NCBI GenBank assembly: GCA_003326205.1
Contig: LWTK01000057.1
Location: forward strand, 26,486 to 79,768
Reading direction: 5' to 3'
Origin: Nostoc sp. ATCC 43529
GTDB lineage: Bacteria > Cyanobacteriota > Cyanobacteriia > Cyanobacteriales > Nostocaceae
Length of the DNA stretch: 53,283 nt
In this document: positions 47,529-53,283 of the stretch, one piece after another
How the letters are laid out: each line of letters begins with the position of its first letter
How positions within the stretch are numbered: position 1 is the first letter of the stretch
Position numbers and translations under genes: made by a program
The notes under the pieces: generated by a model
Told to the model about the DNA's origin: nothing
The model's database searches: none
What the model saw: only the letters and a program-made list of their open reading frames with translations

Positions 47529-47702
47529 TTGGACATAAATTTACTTCTGAAGGCTGAAAAGCTCAACCATTCAAAAACTGTAGATACGTTGATTATTTTT
47601 ACCTTGGGTATTTTCGTATTAGTTAATTTGTCTTTTTTTCCAGATGCTGCTAGTAAAAAAGCTAAACATTTACATCTGCCACAAGAAACAATAAGTACGT
47701 AG
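47529..47702 (+). CDS. Possible small membrane protein (57 residues)
   Basis: A short frame from TTG 47529 in a 670-bp spacer. It encodes a charged start (LLLKAEKLNHSKTVDTL), one hydrophobic segment (IIFTLGIFVLVNLSFF) and a basic tail (SKKAKHLHLPQETIST). The charge distribution suits a single-pass membrane protein, but no ribosome binding site is seen and the start is weak. It may be a chance frame. The remaining spacer (47703-47967) holds hairpins only. Confidence 0.25.
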   Translation: MDINLLLKAEKLNHSKTVDTLIIFTLGIFVLVNLSFFPDAASKKAKHLHLPQETIST

Positions 47703-47889
47703 ACATAATTAAATGTAAGATTGGAGCTTTGTTCGTAATCAGCGATTTATCGCTGTTAACAGGGGTTTTAATGGCTCAAGCCCATACTACGAACTTTAAT
47801 TTAATTCAGTCCTTCTACTTATCGGACTGATATTTGATTGGGTGAAAAACTCGCCGTCAACTAAAAAATGCTGATTCCCTACTCCGTAC

Positions 47890-47909
47890 AGACGCGGTTA
47901 ATCGCGTCT
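47890..47909. repeat. AGACGCGGTTAATCGCGTCT palindromic repeat
   Basis: A near-perfect 20-bp palindrome (one G-T mispair) and second copy of the element at 31585-31604. It lies 58 bp beyond the end of the histidine kinase gene. Upstream, 47735-47805 contains another complex hairpin (AGCGATTTATCGCT and ATGGCTCAAGCCCAT). Confidence 0.65.
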
Positions 47910-47967
47910 TAACCCACTCCCTGCCTAACAAATTCAAAAATCAAAGCAAATTTATTGAATAGAGAAT

Positions 47968-49416
47968 TTAAGACTCAACAGTTATTGGTAAAGTCACAGT
48001 GAACGTAGTACCAATACCTTGGGTGCTTTCAACTTGAATATGACCCTGGTGATGTTCGACAATAGCAGCAGCGATCGCTAATCCCAATCCTGAACCACTA
48101 ACACTGGTTGTAGCTTTATTCCCAGTGCTATGAGTGCGTGCTGGGTCTACCCGATAAAAGCGGTCAAACAAGCGCGGTAAGGCCTCTGGTGGAATTCCCA
48201 CACCGGTGTCAATAACTTTAACTTGCAATTGACCACTGGTATAACGTCGTCCAGAAACGCGATGTATTCCCTCTAACCGTGCCAATTCCACTTTCACCTG
48301 TCCATCTGCTGGTGTGTAATGCAAGGCATTCGCAATCAAATTTGTGAAAAGTCGCACCAGTTGATCCCAATTGCCCACAAGGGTAAACCAATTTTCTAGT
48401 AGTTTGGGGCTAGTTTCCGAGGCGGGAGGGTCAACTAAGTCTAGAGTCAAAGCAATTTGTTTTTCAGGAAATAACAGTTGTTGTTCTTCAAGTACTTCCA
48501 TCAGCAAAGCATCCAACGGACAAGGGGCAAAGGCATCTTTGCTGATACCACTATCTTGTCTTGCTAAAAACAGTAAATCGTTGACTAACCTACCCAAACG
48601 CTGTGTTAAGCGTTCCACCATCTTTAACTGTTGCCGATATTGCACAGAAGCAGTAGTTTCTACCTCTGCTAACTCCAAGTCAGCAAGGGCGACTTGCACA
48701 TTGGTTTGAATCAAAGTTATGGGACTTCTCAGTTCATGAGAAGCATCAGCAGTAAATTGTTTCAGACGTTGATAAGACTCGCCGACTGGTTCCATAGCTT
48801 TACCCGAAAGAAACCAGCCACTTGCTCCCACAGAAACCAGCATTAACCCAATACCCAACGCCAAATCAAAAATTAATTGGCGACTGGGCTTAGTAACTTC
48901 AAACCAAGGATGACTAACACGCAGATATCCTAATACTTGCCGTCCCACTTCCACCCGTTGTGTGACTTGTCGCAATAAAAGTGGGGAATGGAGATTATCA
49001 TCTTGATTTTTTTCTGCCTTAACTACATGAACAGTTTCACCAGTGCGGTTGGCATGAATGGGAATGTTTAAGGGTTCAGATAGCGTTGACCAAATTAATT
49101 CACCAGTGGGACTAAACCATTCTAGGTCGATGTGGTCATCTTCTACGGTGTTGGCATTCTCAGGAAAACTCGCCTCTACATTCATCAAAAATTTATCGGC
49201 GCTGGAATTGACTGGCTCAACTATGAGCCTAGATGCACATGGGTTTGTTGTTAAACATCGCTCTACTATTTCCACTACATGGTTAAGGGTATCGTCAATT
49301 CGCTCAATCAGTGTACTGCGGACATATAAATAAACGCCGCTTGCAAACAGTAGTAGTAATACAGCAGTTACGGTGGTGTACCAAATTGCCAGACGGCGAC
49401 GAGTAGCTTGAAACAT
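47968..49416 (-). CDS. Membrane sensor histidine kinase (orphan)
   Basis: A protein of 482 residues. TM1 (TTVTAVLLLLFASGVYLYV), a periplasmic sensor of about 145 residues, TM2 (about 185-205), a short HAMP-like linker, then HisKA with phospho-acceptor His in FTADASHELRSPITLIQTN, and HATPase_c with N box (NLIANALHYTP), G1 (VIDTGVGIPPEAL), F box (LFDRFYRVD) and G2 (GSGLGLAIAAAIVEHH). All catalytic boxes are intact. It resembles the cyanobacterial NrsS/RppB-like group, but no response-regulator gene is next to it, and the signal is unknown. ATG 49416. Confidence 0.92.
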   Translation of the reverse strand: MFQATRRRLAIWYTTVTAVLLLLFASGVYLYVRSTLIERIDDTLNHVVEIVERCLTTNPCASRLIVEPVNSSADKFLMNVEASFPENANTVEDDHIDLEWFSPTGELIWSTLSEPLNIPIHANRTGETVHVVKAEKNQDDNLHSPLLLRQVTQRVEVGRQVLGYLRVSHPWFEVTKPSRQLIFDLALGIGLMLVSVGASGWFLSGKAMEPVGESYQRLKQFTADASHELRSPITLIQTNVQVALADLELAEVETTASVQYRQQLKMVERLTQRLGRLVNDLLFLARQDSGISKDAFAPCPLDALLMEVLEEQQLLFPEKQIALTLDLVDPPASETSPKLLENWFTLVGNWDQLVRLFTNLIANALHYTPADGQVKVELARLEGIHRVSGRRYTSGQLQVKVIDTGVGIPPEALPRLFDRFYRVDPARTHSTGNKATTSVSGSGLGLAIAAAIVEHHQGHIQVESTQGIGTTFTVTLPITVES

Positions 49417-49791
49417 ATTTTTTTATCCCGTTTTTTTGACTAAATATCCTCACTTTACGTATTTATACGGCTAAAAATTAGCCCAAATTTTGAGTTTTGG
49501 TGATTTTGCTGAGGTTCAATCTTTGCTCAAGAATTACACTCTTGTTGCAGTAAATCTGCTGAATCCTATTTTATTCTTTACAGGCAGGATAACAAATCAA
49601 TTTTTTTTCGAGTATCTATTTTTACTGCAAAACTATTGGACGCATCGAATCAAATAAACGAACAATAAATCCGAATTTTAAATAATTATTAATTCCCAAC
49701 ATTAGCCAATGTCAAATACTTTGAGTTGCAAACATCTTTTATTGTGAAATCCTTGGAAAAATCAGGTCAGACAATTATTAATATCTCCCTA
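49417..49791. other. AT-rich divergent promoter region
   Basis: Spacer between the divergent kinase and outer-membrane protein genes. I see no further gene or strong hairpin. The frame of the downstream gene is open back to TTG 49726, so the right end could be coding. Confidence 0.4.
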
Positions 49792-52692
49792 ATGAGATTC
49801 CAAAAAAATATAAGAATTTTCGGGATATATTTGTTATCCTCAACAATTTTTTGCAGAATTGTATGTATTGAAATATCTGCGATCGCCATCATCGTAGACA
49901 ATCAAAACAATGTTGATTTAATTGCTAATCCTAAAACTCCCTTAATCAAATCCGATCGAATAAATAACTCACAAAGCCAAGAACTTTTAAAACAAGCTTT
50001 AAAAAACGCTAAATCTAATTCAGATAAGCCAAAACAGTTACCTATAACGATCATAGCTGATGTTATCCCAATTGAAGAATATAAAGATAACCCTCCCAAG
50101 CCACCCGAAGCAGATGAAGAAAAACCTCAACCAGATATAATTAAACCATCAGATTCAAATCAACCAAAACCATATACACTCCAGCAACGATTACTAATAG
50201 AAAAACTACGCCGAACAAAAAAGCAACAACAAGCAGTTCAAAAGAAAATAATTATTGATGCTCTTACTTCAAGTGCCAATAGGTATCCTTGGATTACTAA
50301 TCCTACAGATAACCTGACTTTTAAACCTCAATTATTCAAGCCAAATAAAGACGAAAATTATATAGATACAGATTTAAGTATCAGATTTTCTGAAGATAAT
50401 CAGATTATTGAGAAATTTACCTATGGAAAATTTCCTGAAGATGACCAGTTCTACTGGGTTCTCGATAACAATAGATTAGTAATTGAAACCAAAGGTACAC
50501 AAGCCGGTATTCTTTACCAAGGTAGATCTTCAGAAAATTACAGTACCCAAAATATGACATCAACCCAAGCATTTTGGGGTCTACAATCTCTCACTGCTTT
50601 ACCTGTCAATTTTGACGAACTAATGGGCGAAACTGGAGTTGATAATTTTTCCATAGTTTCTATAGCAGGGCAACTAATTAATCCTGAAGGAGTACCTGCT
50701 GGCAGAGTAATAATTAATAGCGGAGTTAATCCCGAAGATCCTAACGTCACAATTTTGAGAAATCCTACCCCAAGAATTGGTAGTGGTTCGACTTTAAGTA
50801 ATCAAGGTGGTGAAGCTTTATTTGATTTATTAGATGCTACTAATACTCCTCAAATTTTGCAAGCTTTTCCGACTACTAATTTAAAGCCTTTATTAAATGG
50901 AGGAAATGTTAGACTCCAGCTAGGCGAAATTATTCCTAATTCTGCTCTAGAAGCAGCTGGCATTTTTTGGGGGGATATCTTAACAGGTGAAGGTTTTGGT
51001 TTTACTGCTCCTGTTTCTTCATTACCAGGCGTTAAGATTGCCCAGCGAGGTAGATTTGGTAATCCTGATTTATTAAATATAGCAGTCAATCCTTACCTCA
51101 CACAAACTGAAAGAGACTTAAGTTATTTAAATTCTTTATTTTGGGTATCCTTCGGCAAAAGAGACCCAGAATTTGAAGTTTTATCTCAGCCACCACAAAA
51201 AACTTCTGATTGGCACAGGTTATATGCTAGCTACCCTCATAACCGCACCATTATTCAATACGACTCGGAAAAAATTAGTGCCAGTTATTCTAATGTTTTT
51301 GCTAGCCCAGGGTTCTCGATTACAGCTAATTTTAGCGACTTTAATATTGATGGGATACAAACAGTTAATTCTACTTTAGGGCTGGCATTAGGTGGAATTT
51401 TTAAATTTATTAAAATAGATAATCTTAACGAAAGTTTAAAAGAAGCGCGGGAAAGATTTAAAAACGGAGAAAGCTTTGCTGAATTAAATACAAAGTCTAC
51501 ACCAGATCAAAGAAGACAAATTAATAACAGGCTGAATCGTACTTTAGCGTATTCTAATGCAGCCAGTAACCTGGAACAAGTATCTGGGAACATGACAATT
51601 GAGAGTAAAATTACTCCTAATAATTCTAGTATTTTGACACTAAGAACAGGAAATCACAAACGCGCCGTCCAATTTTTACAAAGAGATATTGAACTTTTAG
51701 ATCCAGGTGACACATTTTTTTCAACTCTGAGACTTTCTAATGAAAGATTTGGGCCTTTGACTTTCATAGGCAATCAAATTCCTTTGAATAATACTGGCAT
51801 TGATCCCATTAACGAATCTAGTGCTGTTGAAGTTATTTTGACTAACTCCCAAGGTAGACAATTTGTACAACAATTTAGTTCAGCAGATAATACTATAGTG
51901 CCACTTCCAGTCAGGACATTTGATTTGGCATTCGATTATTTTGAACTCACCAGGGTTGACCTCATAGGTGTGAGTTTTAACGGTTTTAATGGTTATCTTT
52001 CTTTACCTTCAGTCGAACTATTAGCAGCTGGTTCCAGTGGTGATTTAAACTATAGTGCTAGCCTAGGAACTTGGTTTAATGTAGATGCTCAATCAGCACC
52101 AGGAGTTTCTAATAATAATTTAGGATTACCAGAACCATCTTTAGGCATATATTTTAGTGCTTTGGTTAACCAGATTAAAACTCATGTCCAGTTAGATTCA
52201 AATAAAAAACCAGTAGCTATCAATACTCACGTACCGACATTACAAATTAACTGGAATAGTGCATCAAACGTCAATAATCCTTTCTCTGCCGTTTTAAGTT
52301 ATTACTTTAATCGTCAACAAAAATATTTAAGTTTCTCTTTAGCACCTGCGATCGCTTTTGTTCAAGAAAATAGCAATGGTGAATTATTAGGGCTTTTTAG
52401 TGGTGAACTTAGTACTAGCACGGGTTTAAATATTAATGCAAACCTAGAAATTGGTGAAAACTTATTCTATGAATTAAAGGGTTTACAAAGACTCGGCACA
52501 AATTTCTCTCTTGGCGCTTATGTTAAAAATTATGCCACTCGAAATGTAGGTTTAAATAGCCGAGTGTCTGGCATAAATTATGGATTAATTTTTAGACATC
52601 AGTTTCCAGATAATAATGTTTTTTTAGAGTCTCTAATTGGTACAGGCGAAAATGGGTTTGATATGCAAATTAAAGGTGGTTATCGATTTTAG
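49792..52692 (+). CDS. Large putative outer-membrane beta-barrel protein
   Basis: ATG 49792 puts a signal-like segment (FGIYLLSSTIFCRIVCIEIS) near the N-terminus; TTG 49726 and GTG 49744 are alternatives. About 966 residues. Then a Lys/Asp/Pro-rich disordered region (DNPPKPPEADEEKPQPD), a coiled stretch (LIEKLRRTKKQQQAVQKK), and about 750 residues of mixed and mainly beta sequence: FWGLQSLTALPVNFDELMGE, VEVILTNSQGRQFVQQFSS, FTYGKFPEDDQFYWVLD. The last 200 residues alternate hydrophobic and polar residues and end GFDMQIKGGYRF, a terminal aromatic as in outer-membrane proteins. Unrecognised; perhaps a secretion usher-like or surface-assembly protein. Low GC relative to neighbours. Confidence 0.75.
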   Translation: MRFQKNIRIFGIYLLSSTIFCRIVCIEISAIAIIVDNQNNVDLIANPKTPLIKSDRINNSQSQELLKQALKNAKSNSDKPKQLPITIIADVIPIEEYKDNPPKPPEADEEKPQPDIIKPSDSNQPKPYTLQQRLLIEKLRRTKKQQQAVQKKIIIDALTSSANRYPWITNPTDNLTFKPQLFKPNKDENYIDTDLSIRFSEDNQIIEKFTYGKFPEDDQFYWVLDNNRLVIETKGTQAGILYQGRSSENYSTQNMTSTQAFWGLQSLTALPVNFDELMGETGVDNFSIVSIAGQLINPEGVPAGRVIINSGVNPEDPNVTILRNPTPRIGSGSTLSNQGGEALFDLLDATNTPQILQAFPTTNLKPLLNGGNVRLQLGEIIPNSALEAAGIFWGDILTGEGFGFTAPVSSLPGVKIAQRGRFGNPDLLNIAVNPYLTQTERDLSYLNSLFWVSFGKRDPEFEVLSQPPQKTSDWHRLYASYPHNRTIIQYDSEKISASYSNVFASPGFSITANFSDFNIDGIQTVNSTLGLALGGIFKFIKIDNLNESLKEARERFKNGESFAELNTKSTPDQRRQINNRLNRTLAYSNAASNLEQVSGNMTIESKITPNNSSILTLRTGNHKRAVQFLQRDIELLDPGDTFFSTLRLSNERFGPLTFIGNQIPLNNTGIDPINESSAVEVILTNSQGRQFVQQFSSADNTIVPLPVRTFDLAFDYFELTRVDLIGVSFNGFNGYLSLPSVELLAAGSSGDLNYSASLGTWFNVDAQSAPGVSNNNLGLPEPSLGIYFSALVNQIKTHVQLDSNKKPVAINTHVPTLQINWNSASNVNNPFSAVLSYYFNRQQKYLSFSLAPAIAFVQENSNGELLGLFSGELSTSTGLNINANLEIGENLFYELKGLQRLGTNFSLGAYVKNYATRNVGLNSRVSGINYGLIFRHQFPDNNVFLESLIGTGENGFDMQIKGGYRF

Positions 52693-52695
52693 GCA

Positions 52696-52745
52696 AGAGG
52701 CAAAAAGGCAAGAGGCAAGGGGCAAGGGGCAAGGGGCAAGAGGCA
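52696..52745. repeat. STRR heptamers (GGGGCAA/AGAGGCA)
   Basis: Six to seven tandem seven-base units, GGCAAGA to GGGGCAA, directly after the outer-membrane protein gene stop. Confidence 0.75.
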
Positions 52746-52831
52746 ACAAGCAATTAATATTTTTACTATTACTTATTGCTTATTCTTCAGTTATTTAAAT
52801 CGAAGTAAATTGTTATAGATATGAATAATAT

Positions 52832-52999
52832 ATGTCAGATATTAAAGACTTTAAAGATTTACAAATTTGGCAAAAAGGTATGGATATAGCTGAGAAATGC
52901 TATTTTCTCACTAAAAGCTTTCCAAAAGAAGAACTTTATGGAATGATCCAACAAATTAGGAGATCGTCAGCTTCTATTCCAGCTAATATAGCAGAAGGA
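52832..52999 (+). pseudogene. Four-helix-bundle (S23-type) protein gene, exon 1, split by a group II intron
   Basis: ATG 52832 starts MSDIKDFKDLQIWQKGMDIA, then EELYGMIQQIRRSSASIPAN and IAEG, the N-terminal half of the four-helix-bundle family first found in 23S rRNA intervening sequences. Coding homology stops exactly after IPANIAEG, the most conserved motif, where a group II intron begins (53000). The second half should lie beyond the window. If the intron splices, the gene may be functional; if not, it is broken. Function of the family is unknown. Confidence 0.8.
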
Positions 53000-53283
53000 G
53001 TGCGACCCGTTGGTCGAAATGAGTAGAAATACTCAAGGATGACCGCAAGGGAAAAGAAGGGTAAAACCCGACTGAACCTTGACAACTTGATAACCATGAA
53101 GGTGAAAGTCCTTCCCTCCAGGTGCAGGAGTGACAGCGTTACCCCCACTAGTTAGCCGTAGCTTGCTAAAGGGTGAAGCGGGGTAAAACGGCGGTAACTG
53201 GTAGCCCAAACTGGAATCCCGTCTAGCAAGACTCCATGAGTAAAGCGAAAGCCTGAAGATGTTTAATCGTCGTTACTATGAAC
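53000..53283 (+). mobile_element. Group II intron, 5' part (continues past window end)
   Basis: It begins with the canonical bacterial/chloroplast-like 5' end GTGCGACCC and continues with domain I features typical of cyanobacterial introns: the AAATGAGTAGAAATACTCA hairpin, GATGACCGCAAGGG, GGTAAAACCCGACTGAACCT, ACCCCCACTAGTTAGCCGTA and CGGCGGTAACTGGTAGCCC. The intron-encoded reverse transcriptase and the 3' end are outside the window. Insertion is within coding sequence and in the sense orientation, which allows splicing to restore the host message. Confidence 0.88.

Noticed and set aside
53109..53114. TCCTTC in the intron as exon-binding site for GAAGGA directly upstream of the 5' splice site
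   Set aside because: It lies too early in domain I and pairs locally with GAAGG (about 53098-53102), so the match to the exon is probably chance.

Overview
The window reads as chromosomal DNA of a filamentous, probably heterocyst-forming cyanobacterium (Nostocales). This is inferred from the many HIP1 sites (GCGATCGC), the seven-base short tandem repeats (STRR type) in most spacers, the gene order rplS-trnW-secE-nusG-rplK-rplA-rplJ-rplL, a lysyl-tRNA synthetase with a KTSC tail, a DUF2839 gene, a PEP-CTERM protein, several Uma2 nucleases and a Gly-rich RRM protein. No gene fixes the species.

Layout. 1-2.7 kb: end of a TPR gene, a ParDE toxin-antitoxin pair, a Uma2 nuclease and a 21-bp minisatellite. 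2.8-8.8 kb: a tandem-GGDEF protein, glycogen debranching enzyme, a second Uma2 and a PD-(D/E)XK nuclease. 9.0-13.5 kb: the minus-strand ribosomal/transcription cluster with an L10 leader and tRNA-Trp. 13.6-19.5 kb: two glycosyltransferases enclosing a GH15/phosphorylase-kinase-like gene paired with a four-TM protein, and a graveyard of gene remnants (aspartic protease, PIN toxin, transposase). 19.5-29.5 kb: PEP-CTERM protein, GlcP-type sugar porter, RND efflux pump with its adaptor, an inverted-repeat-bounded element, an RRM protein, a TetR remnant and DUF2839. 29.7-35.6 kb: a degenerate DinG-like helicase, an M48 peptidase, an LTXXQ-like secreted protein, a third Uma2 and lysS. 35.7-43.7 kb: a HigBA-type pair with its operator, then a three-gene TPR-CHAT protease cassette, PhoX, and the collapsed remains of a second CHAT cassette. 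43.8-53.3 kb: glyoxalase-like protein, sigma factor, TPR protein, Pro-rich exported protein, histidine kinase, a large putative outer-membrane protein, and a four-helix-bundle gene broken by a group II intron that runs off the window.

How the genes work together. The ribosomal cluster is one expression unit whose rplJL part is controlled by the L10 leader. Debranching enzyme, GH15-like protein and GlcP are a loose carbohydrate theme rather than an operon. The most unusual block is 35.7-43.7 kb. The C-terminal module of the HigA-like antitoxin is nearly the same, in protein and in DNA, as the C-terminus of the small protein encoded directly upstream of the TPR-CHAT protease. Remnants of the same module followed by CHAT fragments lie 2 kb beyond. 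This suggests a recurring conflict or defence cassette in which a CHAT protease and a toxin-antitoxin system share a recognition module; the mechanism is inference.
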